From: Saccharibacillus sacchari DSM 19268 | GTDB lineage: Bacteria; Bacillota; Bacilli; Paenibacillales; Paenibacillaceae | Direction of reading: 5' to 3' | Length of the DNA stretch: 64,000 nt | Assembly: GCF_000585395.1 (NCBI RefSeq) | Contig: NZ_KK073875.1 | Span: forward strand, 633,186 to 697,185 | Shown here: positions 28,965 to 37,871 of the stretch, in pieces | Layout: every line of letters begins with the position of its first letter | Numbering within the stretch: position 1 is the first letter of the stretch | Notes under the pieces: generated by a model | Database searches by the model: none | The model's input: only the letters and a program-made list of their open reading frames with translations | Told to the model about the DNA's origin: nothing | Made by a program: the position numbers and the translations under genes

Positions 28965-29966
28965 ATGATTCGATTCGGAATGATCGGCACGAATTTTATT
29001 ACGGAACGCTTTATCGATGCGGCGCAGCAGGCAGAAGGACTGGAACTGACTGCGGTGTACTCGCGCACGGAAGATCGCGCGCAGGAGTTTGCGAACCGTT
29101 ACGGGATCGGGCTTACTTTTACGGACCTGGATGAAATGGCCGCTTCGGACCGGATCGATGCCGTTTATATCGCCAGCCCTAACTCGCTCCACGCCGAGCA
29201 GGCGATCTTGTTCCTGAAGCAAGGCAAACACGTGCTGTGCGAAAAGCCCATGGCCTCCAACGCTCAGGAAGTACGCGACATGTTTGCCGCGGCTCAAGCA
29301 AGCGGCGCCGTGCTCATGGAAGCGGTTAAGACGACGCTGCTGCCTTCTTTTGCGCTACTGCGGGAAAACCTGCATAAGATCGGCACGGTTCGGCGTTATT
29401 TTGCCAATTACGGCCAGTATTCGTCCCGTTACGACGCGTATAAGGAAGGCATGGTGCTGAACGCGTTCCGTCCGGAATTCTCCAACGGCGCGCTGATGGA
29501 TCTGGGCTTGTACTGCATCTATCCGATGGTGCTTCTGTTCGGCAAACCGGAAGAGGTCAAAGCAAGCGCTTATATGTTGGAGTCCGGCGTTGACGGCGAA
29601 GGCAGCCTGCTCGCGCGCTACCCGGACATGGAGGGCGTCGTGACCTTTTCCAAAATTACCGATTCGCATGTGCCGTCCGAAATCCAGGGCGAGCTGGGCA
29701 GCATCCTGATCGACAAGATCAGCGAACCGCGCAGCGTGCAGATCCGTTATCGGGACGGCAGCGTGGAAGATCTCAGCGAACCGGCCGGCAAACCCGTGAT
29801 GACCTACGAAATTCAGGAGTTTGTCGACGTCATTCGCGCGGGCGCAAGCGAGTCTTCGGTCAATTCGCACGCGTGCTCGTTGGCCGCAGCCGAAGTCATG
29901 GAAGAAGCGCGCAAACAGTTCGGTCTCGTCTTCCCCGCCGACCAAAAATACTCGCAACAAAAATAA
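28965..29966 (+). CDS. Gfo/Idh/MocA-family oxidoreductase
   Basis: NAD(P)-dependent sugar or related dehydrogenase, 333 residues. The N-terminal Rossmann fold shows FGMIGTNFI (a GxxG variant) and AVYIASPNSLHAEQA; EKPMASN is the conserved catalytic EKP motif (near residue 92). ATG 28965 is chosen because GGGAGTGG lies eight bases before it; an upstream GTG (28953) is less well placed. It stands alone, so the substrate cannot be inferred. Confidence 0.88.
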   Translation: MIRFGMIGTNFITERFIDAAQQAEGLELTAVYSRTEDRAQEFANRYGIGLTFTDLDEMAASDRIDAVYIASPNSLHAEQAILFLKQGKHVLCEKPMASNAQEVRDMFAAAQASGAVLMEAVKTTLLPSFALLRENLHKIGTVRRYFANYGQYSSRYDAYKEGMVLNAFRPEFSNGALMDLGLYCIYPMVLLFGKPEEVKASAYMLESGVDGEGSLLARYPDMEGVVTFSKITDSHVPSEIQGELGSILIDKISEPRSVQIRYRDGSVEDLSEPAGKPVMTYEIQEFVDVIRAGASESSVNSHACSLAAAEVMEEARKQFGLVFPADQKYSQQK

Positions 29967-30100
29967 TCAAAAATTTGACTAATTTTCGCAGGATGTCGCA
30001 TCGCTTCTTGGGGTATGATGAATGTGAGGACTTTCACGTACTTTTTTCCGGAAAAGGTACATTGATGAAAGCTCTATTCTAACAGGACGGTGACTTCACG

Positions 30101-31177
30101 ATGCGGAAGCATGCAGGCAAGACGATGAAAGCAGCAGCGGCAATTCTGACCCTCGCGGCTGTACTTAGCGGATGCGGACCAGCCAAAGACGGAGCAGCGA
30201 CGGCGGCACAGCCAAATTCCGATCCAATCTCGGCAACTTTCTATGTATATGATACGGTGGCAACGATCAAGATCTATGACGAGAAGGCAACGGAGCAAAA
30301 CATAGACGAAATCCGTGATCTGTTAAGCAAAATCGACCTGGAACTGAGCCGGACGAATAAGGACAGCGATCTGTACAAGGTTAACGCGGCCTCCGGCAAA
30401 GAAGCGGTCAAGGTCTCGCAAGGAACTTTCGACGTGGTGAAACTTGCGTTAGCCTATGCCAATGAAACGGACGGATTGCTCGATCCTTCGATCGGGCCGC
30501 TGATTAACCTGTGGGATATCGGACACGAAGGCGCGAAAGTACCCGATAAAGATGAACTGGAAACGGCTCGCAAGCTGACCGACTATCGCAAGGTCGCCCT
30601 CGACGAAGCCAACTTGACGATCAAACTTGAAGAACCGGGCATGGTGCTCGACCTGGGTTCGATCGGCAAAGGATATGCGGCCGACCAAGTATCTAAGTAT
30701 ATGCACGATCACGATCTGAACAGCGCTTTGATCAACCTCGGCGGCAGCAGCATCAATGCGGTCGGCGGCAAGCCGGGCGGCGCGGATTGGAACGTCGGCC
30801 TGCAAGATCCGGTCAAAAGCCGCGGCAGCCAGCTGGGAACCGTGAAGATTAACAACGAGACGATCGACTCCTCAGGCGTCTATGAACGATTCTTCATAGA
30901 GGACGGCGTCCGGTACCATCATATTCTGGATCCCCGTACCGGCTATCCGACACAAAACGGCCTGATGAGCATTACGATCGTCAGCGACAACGCAACGGAC
31001 GCCGATGCGCTCTCCACCGCTGCTTTCGTAATGGGGCTGGAAGACGGAATGGCGTATATCGAAAAACAACCCGGCGTCGAAGCCTTTTTCATCATGGACG
31101 ACAGCAGTATTCATGCCACGAGCGGCTTGAAGGATCGAATCAACCTGACGTCTGACTTGTATCATGTTGCTGACTGA
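30101..31177 (+). CDS. apbE: FAD:protein FMN transferase (lipoprotein)
   Basis: Attaches FMN covalently to Thr/Ser of extracytoplasmic flavoproteins. The 358 residues start with a signal peptide and lipobox AVLSGC (Cys near residue 25), then the ApbE domain with MVLDLGSIGKGYAADQVS and ALINLGGSS. HHILDPRTGYP and SDNATDADALSTAAFVMG include metal- and FAD-binding residues. No Rnf/Nqr or other flavoprotein gene is adjacent. It is monocistronic and followed by a strong terminator. Confidence 0.92.
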   Translation: MRKHAGKTMKAAAAILTLAAVLSGCGPAKDGAATAAQPNSDPISATFYVYDTVATIKIYDEKATEQNIDEIRDLLSKIDLELSRTNKDSDLYKVNAASGKEAVKVSQGTFDVVKLALAYANETDGLLDPSIGPLINLWDIGHEGAKVPDKDELETARKLTDYRKVALDEANLTIKLEEPGMVLDLGSIGKGYAADQVSKYMHDHDLNSALINLGGSSINAVGGKPGGADWNVGLQDPVKSRGSQLGTVKINNETIDSSGVYERFFIEDGVRYHHILDPRTGYPTQNGLMSITIVSDNATDADALSTAAFVMGLEDGMAYIEKQPGVEAFFIMDDSSIHATSGLKDRINLTSDLYHVAD

Positions 31178-31196
31178 TAAGCGGGCTACACGCGAA

Positions 31197-31241
31197 AAAG
31201 GCTGCCTACATCGTTTTTTCGATGCTAGGCAGCCTTTTTAT
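31197..31241 (+). terminator. Terminator of apbE
   Basis: AAAAGGCTGCCTA pairs with TAGGCAGCCTTTTT. Confidence 0.85.
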
Positions 31242-31329
31242 AATAGACAAGAAAATGATTGGATTGAATACATTTGAAAGTTAGCCGCTCAGCACGATTC
31301 AACGTTTTTGAAGCGGGGCTATTTTGACT

Positions 31330-33207
31330 TTATTCCGCTTCTTGAGCCGTAAATTCAATCTCAAACCGCGCAAAACCGCCTTCTGCCATTCCGCTGAAGC
31401 TCACGCCTGCCGGAACGCCCGCTTCTCGCGCGTCCGGCGAAGACAGCAGCTCTACCTTCATCCCTGCCGGAATTCCGACCACCTGCCAGTTGCCGTCCGC
31501 CTTCGGCGTCAACATACCCGAATTGCGGATGTAGTCGGTAAGAATCTGTCTATTCTCATCCGGCGAATCCAGCACGACCCGTTGACCGTCCGGATTGGCA
31601 ATCGGCGTTGAAAACGCACGATAGTTGTTGGTAGCGATCACGAACTTCTCTTCGGCTTTAACCAAGCGACCTTCATAACGCAGATCGCCGATTCGCTCCG
31701 ATTGCGGATTCAGCAGTTCGCAAGAAGATGAATATTTAGCCGGCTGCGTCACATTGATCGTATACGTCACGCCGTCGATGATATCGAAGTTGAATGAAGG
31801 GAAGTCCGGATCGATCAGGCTTTGACCGTTACCTCCTTCAGGATTAACAGTCAAAAATAAGCCTGCCGCCCATTCCAGCCATTCTTTCAATTCGGCTCCC
31901 GTCAATAACACCGCGCATAACGTATTCGGATAATTATACAAATCCGCGATATGTTTCACTGCCAGCGGGCCAGCAGGAATGTTCGTATAGTACGAGGGAC
32001 CGTAACGTCCGCCGGTTTTGAACGGCGCGCCCGCAGCCAGCATCGGAAGATCCGCGTAAGGCGTGCCTTGAAGTTCTTTTTTCAAATACCAACGCTGTGC
32101 GTCATTCACGATCTGCACCGAAGCACTGTCTTGAATCAAGGCAAAGAAACTATCGATCGGTTCGGTTGTCTCGCCTACCGCGGTTCGGATATACGTCAGC
32201 GTGCCTTCGTGTCCTTCGCGCACGGCTTCTGCGGTCTCGGCATCTGTTCGCACAAGCGATACGGCTTTGGAAGCATCAAATACCGGACGTGCTTCCGCAT
32301 GAAAATCAGCTACGCGCCATCCCTCTTCGCTCAAAATCAACTCCAAATCGACGACTCCCAGATGGTCGCCCGCATATCCCGCTTCAACAGCCGGAATTCC
32401 GTTGATCGAACCTCGCTTGAGATCGATACCCGTTTTCCCTTCAAAAGCCGCACTCGGAAATACTTTATGCGCATGGCCGAACAAAATGACGTCGACGCCC
32501 GGAATTCGACTGAGATGCAGCACGGCATTTTCCGTCATCGGCGCTTCGGCTACCTCTTCGTAACCGCAATGGGCCAAGAGAACAATCAAGTCGGCTCCTT
32601 CGGCTTTCAATTTCGGCACAAAGGCTTTGGTTGTTTCGACCATGTCTTCGGCTCGAAGTCTGCCTTCCAGATTGGCTTTATCCCAGCTCATGATCTGCGG
32701 GGTGACCAATCCGATCACGCCGACTTTGATAGGGTGCGAGTTACCGTTTTCGTCCTCGATCATACGTTCCAGCAGCAGATACGGCGGAAGATAATGCGAT
32801 CCTTTCGGCACATGTTCACCGTCGAGATACAGATTGGCATTCGTGTAAGGAAAAGAAGCCCCTTCAAGCACCTTATCCAAATACTCCAATCCGTAGTTGA
32901 ACTCATGATTGCCCAAAGTCCCGGCGTCATAACCGAGGGCATTCATCGCTTGGTACGCCGCATGAATACCTCCGCTCGCGTCAAGCCCCCCCGAAGCCAT
33001 ATAGTCGCCCATGGGATTGCCTTGCAGCAGATCGCCGTTATCGAACAACAGAACGTTCTTTTTTTCCGCTTTCGCCTGGCGAATTAAGGTTGCCGTCTGG
33101 GCGAAACCGTACTCCAATACCGGACGATCTCCGTAATAATCATAATTCATCATATGGACGTGAAGATCCGTTGTTTCCAATACTCGCAGATTTGCTTTAA
33201 TATTCAG
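31330..33207 (-). CDS. 2',3'-cyclic-nucleotide phosphodiesterase/nucleotidase (CpdB/YfkN type), probable CTG start
   Basis: Metallophosphoesterase that releases phosphate from nucleotides or cyclic nucleotides. The 625 residues carry the metal motifs LETTDLHVHM, FDNGDLLQGNP, LGNHEFNYG, LLAHCGYEE and LFGHAHKVF, followed by a 5'-nucleotidase C-terminal domain. There is no signal peptide, so it may be cytoplasmic. The first ATG/TTG-type codon (33180) has no site, and would begin inside the conserved LETTD strand. CTG 33207 has GGAGGA seven bases upstream and gives an N-terminus of LNIKANLRVLETTD, so it is preferred. It is divergent from phnD. Confidence 0.85.
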   Translation of the reverse strand: MNIKANLRVLETTDLHVHMMNYDYYGDRPVLEYGFAQTATLIRQAKAEKKNVLLFDNGDLLQGNPMGDYMASGGLDASGGIHAAYQAMNALGYDAGTLGNHEFNYGLEYLDKVLEGASFPYTNANLYLDGEHVPKGSHYLPPYLLLERMIEDENGNSHPIKVGVIGLVTPQIMSWDKANLEGRLRAEDMVETTKAFVPKLKAEGADLIVLLAHCGYEEVAEAPMTENAVLHLSRIPGVDVILFGHAHKVFPSAAFEGKTGIDLKRGSINGIPAVEAGYAGDHLGVVDLELILSEEGWRVADFHAEARPVFDASKAVSLVRTDAETAEAVREGHEGTLTYIRTAVGETTEPIDSFFALIQDSASVQIVNDAQRWYLKKELQGTPYADLPMLAAGAPFKTGGRYGPSYYTNIPAGPLAVKHIADLYNYPNTLCAVLLTGAELKEWLEWAAGLFLTVNPEGGNGQSLIDPDFPSFNFDIIDGVTYTINVTQPAKYSSSCELLNPQSERIGDLRYEGRLVKAEEKFVIATNNYRAFSTPIANPDGQRVVLDSPDENRQILTDYIRNSGMLTPKADGNWQVVGIPAGMKVELLSSPDAREAGVPAGVSFSGMAEGGFARFEIEFTAQEAE

Positions 33208-33630
33208 TTTACTCTCCTCCAGTATGTAAGCTAAGATAACGCAGTTTCTTTATCGAACGTTTTTAACATTTTTTTCCGTGACTTTTTCAGATAAAACTCG
33301 TGCAATTTTCGTTTTTTGTGGTACTATCTTTTATGAAGATTAATTCACCAGTGGTAGTTAGTGAAAAAACAAAAACATTAACTAACATGTGGCGCTCAAA
33401 TGTTCGCTTCTCGAAACGTTCATCAGGAGCGTGCCCGTCGTTTCCGACTTGATTAGAATGACATTTAACCATGTTTTTCGCAAGAGTGGGGCTTTGAATT
33501 TTACGTAGGTTTAACAAAAATCGTCCTCCCACTTTACTCAGTCTCAGGAAAATGCTGGTACACTTCTTTTTGTCGGCTTCGAGCCGCGGAGATTGCAAAA
33601 ACAACATACCTACTCAAGGGGGAAATGATT
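33208..33630. other. Divergent regulatory region between the nucleotidase and phnD
   Basis: About 420 bp. An inverted repeat GTTAGT...ACTAAC (about 33357-33387) and the nearby AACATTAACTAACATG are possible operator sequence. AT-rich, with weak promoter-like words only. No RNA motif recognised. Confidence 0.4.
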
Positions 33631-34596
33631 TTGTTTAAGAAAGTACTTACGATCTGCATGTCTCTTGCCGTAACGGCGAGCCTGGCAGCTTGCGGAAGCA
33701 GCAGCAACAACGCATCGGGCGGCACGTCCACGGATGCGGGTACCGCTCCGGCGGCCGAAGGCTACGCGCCTAAGGAATTGACGGTACAATTCGTCCCTTC
33801 GCAGAACGCGGAAACACTCGAAGCCAAAGCGAAACCGCTTGAGAAACTTCTCGGCGACGAGCTCGGCATTCCGGTAAAAGTCAGCGTATCTCCTAACTAT
33901 AACACGATCATCGAAGCGATGTCCGCGAAGCAAGTCGACGTAGGCTTCCTGCCTCCGAACGCGTACGTTCTGGCTCACGACGTAAGAAAATCGGCTGACC
34001 TGCTTCTGCAAGCCCAACGTTACGGCGTTGAAGAAGCAACAGGCCAACCAACCGAAGAAAAAGTCGACTTCTACAAATCCCTGATCCTCGTGAAAAAGGA
34101 TTCCGGCATCAAGAGCCTGGAAGACCTGAAAGGCAAGAAAATGGGATGGCAGGACGTTACGTCTTCCGCAGGTTACGTATTCCCGGCCGCTGCCATGGTC
34201 AAAGCAGGCATGGACCCGGGTACGGACGTTCAAGGCGTAACGCTGAAAGGCCACGACCAAGCGGTACTGGCTCTGCTGAACGGACAAGTTGACGCAGTTG
34301 CGGTCTTCCAAGACGCTCGCAACACCGTTAAAGGCGACATTCCGGACGTATTCGACCAAACCGAAATCCTGTTCTCGACTGATCCGATCCCGAACGACAC
34401 GATCAGCGTACGCAGCGATATGACGGACGAGTGGAAAACAAAGATCTCCGACGCATTCATCGCTCTGGGTAACGATCCGGAAGGTCAAAAAATCATTAAC
34501 GACGTGTACACGCACGTTGGTTATGAAAAAGGCGACGATGCCAACTTCGCAATCGTGCGCGAGTCGGCTGAAGCTGTCGGTCAAAAGATCGAATAG
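33631..34596 (+). CDS. phnD: Phosphonate/phosphate-ester ABC transporter substrate-binding lipoprotein
   Basis: Extracellular ligand-binding component, 321 residues, with signal peptide and lipobox SLAAC followed by a Ser/Asn/Gly linker. It has the PhnD signatures TVQFVPSQNAE and MSAKQVDVGFLPPNAYVLA, and KKMGWQDVTSSAGYVFPAA, where SSAGY aligns with the phosphonate-binding serines. TTG 33631 is chosen because GGGGG lies eight bases upstream; ATG 33625 would leave only two. Four genes phnD-C-E-E follow in order. The ligand (phosphonate, phosphite or phosphate ester) is not determined. Confidence 0.9.
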   Translation: MFKKVLTICMSLAVTASLAACGSSSNNASGGTSTDAGTAPAAEGYAPKELTVQFVPSQNAETLEAKAKPLEKLLGDELGIPVKVSVSPNYNTIIEAMSAKQVDVGFLPPNAYVLAHDVRKSADLLLQAQRYGVEEATGQPTEEKVDFYKSLILVKKDSGIKSLEDLKGKKMGWQDVTSSAGYVFPAAAMVKAGMDPGTDVQGVTLKGHDQAVLALLNGQVDAVAVFQDARNTVKGDIPDVFDQTEILFSTDPIPNDTISVRSDMTDEWKTKISDAFIALGNDPEGQKIINDVYTHVGYEKGDDANFAIVRESAEAVGQKIE

Positions 34597-34674
34597 TCAT
34601 CTTCACCAGTTAAGGGGCTTTATGGTATAGTTTTGACAAAACCATTTCTTGTGCGCCCTCTTCCATTTTTCCAT

Positions 34675-34714
34675 GCAGCGCCGCTTGCGGTTTTTACAGC
34701 CGCAAGCGGCGCTG
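34675..34714 (+). other. Intercistronic hairpin between phnD and phnC
   Basis: CAGCGCCGCTTGCGG pairs perfectly with CCGCAAGCGGCGCTG around TTTTTACAG, with no following T-run. It probably stabilises the phnD message and lowers downstream expression (inference). Confidence 0.65.
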
Positions 34715-34794
34715 TGCGGCGTTTGGAGACGGGACGAATCTGACCGGTTCCTCTCTGACACACAGAGAAGGCAAGCCGGAGAAAGCGGGCAACG

Positions 34795-35586
34795 ATGATT
34801 GAATTTAAAAATGTAGTCAAGCAATATCCGAACGGTACCATCGGTCTCAATAACATCAACCTGACGATTAACGAAGGCGAGTTTGTCGTCATCGTGGGTC
34901 TATCCGGCGCGGGTAAATCGACACTGCTGCGTTCCGTCAACCGCCTGCATGACATCAGTTCGGGCGAAATCCTGATCGACGGAAAATCGGTAACCAAGGC
35001 TAGCGGCAAGCAGCTCCGCCGCATTCGACGCGATATCGGCATGATCTTCCAAAGCTTCAACCTGGTTAAGCGCGCAACCGTTATTCGCAATGTATTGTCC
35101 GGCCGCGTCGGTTATCACTCCACGTTCACGACCATGTTCGGTTATTTCCCTAAAGAAGACCATGACATCGCGTTGGACGCACTCAACCGCGTCAACATCC
35201 GCGAGAAAGCCTATACGCGCGCCGACCAACTCTCCGGCGGCCAACAGCAGCGCGTCTCGATCGCGCGCGCGCTGGCGCAAAAGCCTAAAGTCATTTTGGC
35301 CGACGAACCTGTCGCTTCCCTTGACCCGTTGACGACCCGCCAAGTTATGGATGACTTGCAGCGCATCAACCGCGAATTGAAAATTACGACCATCGTCAAC
35401 CTGCACTTTATTGACCTGGCTCGCGAATATGCCACGCGCATTATCGGTCTGCGCGCAGGCGAAGTCGTATTCGACGGTCCCGTGTCCGAAGCGACGGATG
35501 CCAAATTCTCCGAAATCTACGGACGCCCGATCAACGAAGACGAGCTGCTGGCAGCCGACGCTCCGAAAGGAGGAGTTACGGTATGA
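34795..35586 (+). CDS. phnC: Phosphonate ABC transporter ATP-binding protein
   Basis: Cytoplasmic ATPase of the importer, 263 residues. Walker [10 protein letters not shown] (about 35-43), Q-loop FQSFNLV, signature [15 protein letters not shown], and Walker B VILADEP are all intact. It lies about 200 bp after phnD and overlaps phnE by four bases (ATGA). Confidence 0.95.
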   Translation: MIEFKNVVKQYPNGTIGLNNINLTINEGEFVVIVGLSGAGKSTLLRSVNRLHDISSGEILIDGKSVTKASGKQLRRIRRDIGMIFQSFNLVKRATVIRNVLSGRVGYHSTFTTMFGYFPKEDHDIALDALNRVNIREKAYTRADQLSGGQQQRVSIARALAQKPKVILADEPVASLDPLTTRQVMDDLQRINRELKITTIVNLHFIDLAREYATRIIGLRAGEVVFDGPVSEATDAKFSEIYGRPINEDELLAADAPKGGVTV

Positions 35587-36437
35587 CACCCGCTCCTACG
35601 CCGGAAGCGGCGGCGAGCGGGGCACCGACTCCTCCGCCGTCCAAAAAGCCGGCGCCTACTCTGGATTCCAAAGGACCTCAGCGCTACAAAATGCTGGCGA
35701 CTTGGCTATTATTCATCGTTGTGCTGTTCGTCTGCTTCGTCGGAGTAGATGCTGATTTCCTGGCTCTCTTCAGTGAAGGCGCCCGTGAAAATATGGGCCG
35801 CATCCTCGGCGAAATGCTTCGTCCGGATTGGAGCTATGCTTCGCATATCTGGAAGCCGATGGTTGAAACCGTGCAGATCGCGATCGCGGGCACGATCATC
35901 GGTGCGGTTCTTGCCGTTCCGGTAGCTCTTCTTTGCGCAGTCAACATCATGCCCAAGAAAATCGTTTCGATTCCGGCTCGCATGGTGCTTAACCTGGTTC
36001 GTACCGTACCCGACCTGCTGTTCGCCGCAATTTTCGTTGCCGTGTTCGGTATCGGCGCGTTCGCGGGTATGTTGGCCCTTGTGTTCTTCTCCTTCGGTCT
36101 CGTAGCCAAGCTGACGTACGAAGCGATCGAAGCGATCGATCCGGGCCCGCTTGAAGCCATGACGGCGTCCGGCGCCAACAAAATTCAATTGATCGTATTC
36201 GGCGTTATTCCGCAAGCCCTGCCTTACTTCTTCTCGTACGTGCTGTACACCTTCGAGGTTAACGTTCGGGCAGCTGCCGTGCTCGGTTTCGTTGGCGCGG
36301 GCGGTATCGGTCTTCACCTCGATCAACAGCTCAACTCGCTGCGCTACGACCGCGCTTCGACGATCATCCTGTTGACGCTGGTCATCGTGCTTCTGATCGA
36401 CTATGCGAGTACTTACTTACGGAGGAAATTGCTATGA
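35583..36437 (+). CDS. phnE: Phosphonate ABC transporter permease, first copy
   Basis: Membrane subunit of 284 residues. About 40 Pro/Ala-rich residues precede the first of roughly six membrane segments. The ABC-permease EAA loop reads [21 protein letters not shown]. The region [18 protein letters not shown] is characteristic of PhnE. ATGA overlaps at both ends couple it to phnC and the second phnE. Confidence 0.93.
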   Translation: MTPAPTPEAAASGAPTPPPSKKPAPTLDSKGPQRYKMLATWLLFIVVLFVCFVGVDADFLALFSEGARENMGRILGEMLRPDWSYASHIWKPMVETVQIAIAGTIIGAVLAVPVALLCAVNIMPKKIVSIPARMVLNLVRTVPDLLFAAIFVAVFGIGAFAGMLALVFFSFGLVAKLTYEAIEAIDPGPLEAMTASGANKIQLIVFGVIPQALPYFFSYVLYTFEVNVRAAAVLGFVGAGGIGLHLDQQLNSLRYDRASTIILLTLVIVLLIDYASTYLRRKLL

Positions 36438-37231
36438 ACCAATCCGTTCCTTCCAAATCCCGCACTGCTTTGATTCGTAACTGGATCGTCGGCGCAGGTA
36501 TTATCGTATTGTTCATTTGGTCGCTGTCTTCGCTGCAATTCGACGGCATTCAAGAATACGGCGTTCAGGTTATGAAGTCGATCTGGGAAGGCTTCACTCA
36601 CCCGGACTGGGATTACGTCTACATGCCGGAAGGCGAAGATCTGCTGCGCGGCCTGCTGGAGACGCTGGTCATCTCGATTCTGGGTACCTTCATCTCGGCA
36701 TTCCTGTGTATCCCGTTCGCATTCTGGGCTTCCAATAATATGAGCCGTCTGGGCATCGTATCGGGCAGCGGCAAGTTTGTTCTGACCGTGATTCGCGTAT
36801 TCCCTGAAATCATCATGGCGATCCTGTTCATCGTTGCCGTAGGCCCTGGCGCATTCGCCGGCGTATTGGCACTCGGCGTCCACTCGATCGGCATGTTGGC
36901 TAAACTGTATTCGGAAACGATCGAAGCCGTGGATAACGGTCCTCGCGAAGCGCTGATCGCCAGCGGCGCAAGCAAGCTGCAAGTGCTGCGATTCGCGGTA
37001 CTTCCGCAGGTTATCCCGCAATTCATCTCGTACGCCCTGTACCGCTTCGAGATCAACATCCGTTCCGCAACCGTCCTCGGCCTCGTCGGCGCAGGCGGTA
37101 TCGGTACCCCGCTGATCTTCGCCCTGCAAACCCGCAACTGGAGTCGGGTCGGGATTATTCTGCTCGGTATTGTGGTGTTGGTCATTATTATTGACCTTAT
37201 TTCCGGGTGGTTGCGTCGTCGGATCATCTGA
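36434..37231 (+). CDS. phnE: Phosphonate ABC transporter permease, second copy
   Basis: Second membrane subunit, 265 residues, about six membrane segments. EAA loop is ETIEAVDNGPREALIASGASK and ATVLGLVGAGGIGTPL is conserved. With the first copy it forms a heterodimeric permease. The stop is followed immediately by repeat copy D and then a terminator. Confidence 0.93.
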   Translation: MNQSVPSKSRTALIRNWIVGAGIIVLFIWSLSSLQFDGIQEYGVQVMKSIWEGFTHPDWDYVYMPEGEDLLRGLLETLVISILGTFISAFLCIPFAFWASNNMSRLGIVSGSGKFVLTVIRVFPEIIMAILFIVAVGPGAFAGVLALGVHSIGMLAKLYSETIEAVDNGPREALIASGASKLQVLRFAVLPQVIPQFISYALYRFEINIRSATVLGLVGAGGIGTPLIFALQTRNWSRVGIILLGIVVLVIIIDLISGWLRRRII

Positions 37232-37233
37232 CC

Positions 37234-37386
37234 GTTTGTTCGCTGGGGGGCGGTGGCTACGGGAGGGATTCGTTCAAGACGCTGTCTCACCCGGAAAGTG
37301 GAATTGGATTTAAATAAGGAAACTTTCCGGGTTCAAAGGCGTCTTTCACTGAATCCCTCCCTCCGCCGCTGCTTCGCAGCAAATCT
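37234..37386. repeat. Palindromic repeat family 1, copy D
   Basis: Core stem GGGAGGGATTC/GAATCCCTCCC, second stem AAGACGC/GCGTCTT, inner stem CCCGGAAAGT/ACTTTCCGGG. It lies between the phnE stop and the operon terminator, so it makes up most of the 3' untranslated region. Confidence 0.85.
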
Positions 37387-37402
37387 TATTTTTAGGTAAA
37401 GA

Positions 37403-37436
37403 GAGCCGAATCTTAATTGGATTCGGCTTTTTCTTT
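37403..37436 (+). terminator. Terminator of the phn operon
   Basis: AGCCGAATC pairs with GGATTCGGCT, followed by TTTTCTTTT. Confidence 0.85.
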
Positions 37437-37550
37437 TGTTATTTTTCCTGTATTCCTTATTCCGAGTGTACTTTCGTCTATTATTTGCATCGTATCTTTT
37501 GTACGTTATGTTTTGTCTTTCTCTTTTCTCTTTTGTTCTCCCTGCCCCTA

Positions 37551-37583
37551 CCCCTCAAAACGTTCCTTTTTGAGGGGCTTTTG
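37551..37583 (+). terminator. Unassigned plus-strand terminator
   Basis: CCCCTCAAAA pairs with TTTTTGAGGGG, followed by CTTTTG. No gene ends just upstream; the phn terminator is already 115 bases earlier. It could end a short untranslated RNA from 37437 onward, or act as a backup. Confidence 0.6.
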
Positions 37584-37832
37584 TTGTCGATGAAATCCGA
37601 CAACCAGGAAAAGGCGGTGCGGCAGAGGGGGATGTTCAGTGAAGGAGCTGAAGCATTTCGAAGAAATGCACTTCGGAAGCATATGCTGTGTTCGCCTTTG
37701 CCTTTGGGAAGCTTCCTTCAAATCCAATTCCAGCTTCCCAAAGGCAACACGCGACCGAAACGAACATCCCCCGCAGCCGCACCTCCCAGCCTTTTCCCCC
37801 GCACCAAGGTTGTCGTATTGAGTCCAACAAAA
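37580..37832. repeat. Palindromic repeat family 1, copy E (long subtype, inverted)
   Basis: Outer arms TTTGTTG...CGACAACC and GGTTGTCG...CCAACAAA, core stem GGGGGATGTTC/GAACATCCCCC, inner stem GCCTTTGGGAAGC/GCTTCCCAAAGGC, and the extra hairpin GCATTTCGAAGAAATGC at 37653-37669. It is flanked on both sides by terminators. It matches copy B in layout. Confidence 0.85.
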
Positions 37833-37866
37833 AAAGCGCCCCGAAATGCTCGGAACGCTTTTTTTC
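37832..37866 (-). terminator. Terminator of rtcB-AAA
   Basis: Minus-strand AGCGTTCCGA pairs with TCGGGGCGCT, followed by seven T, five bases after the AAA gene stop. Confidence 0.8.
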
Positions 37867-37871
37867 TTCTA

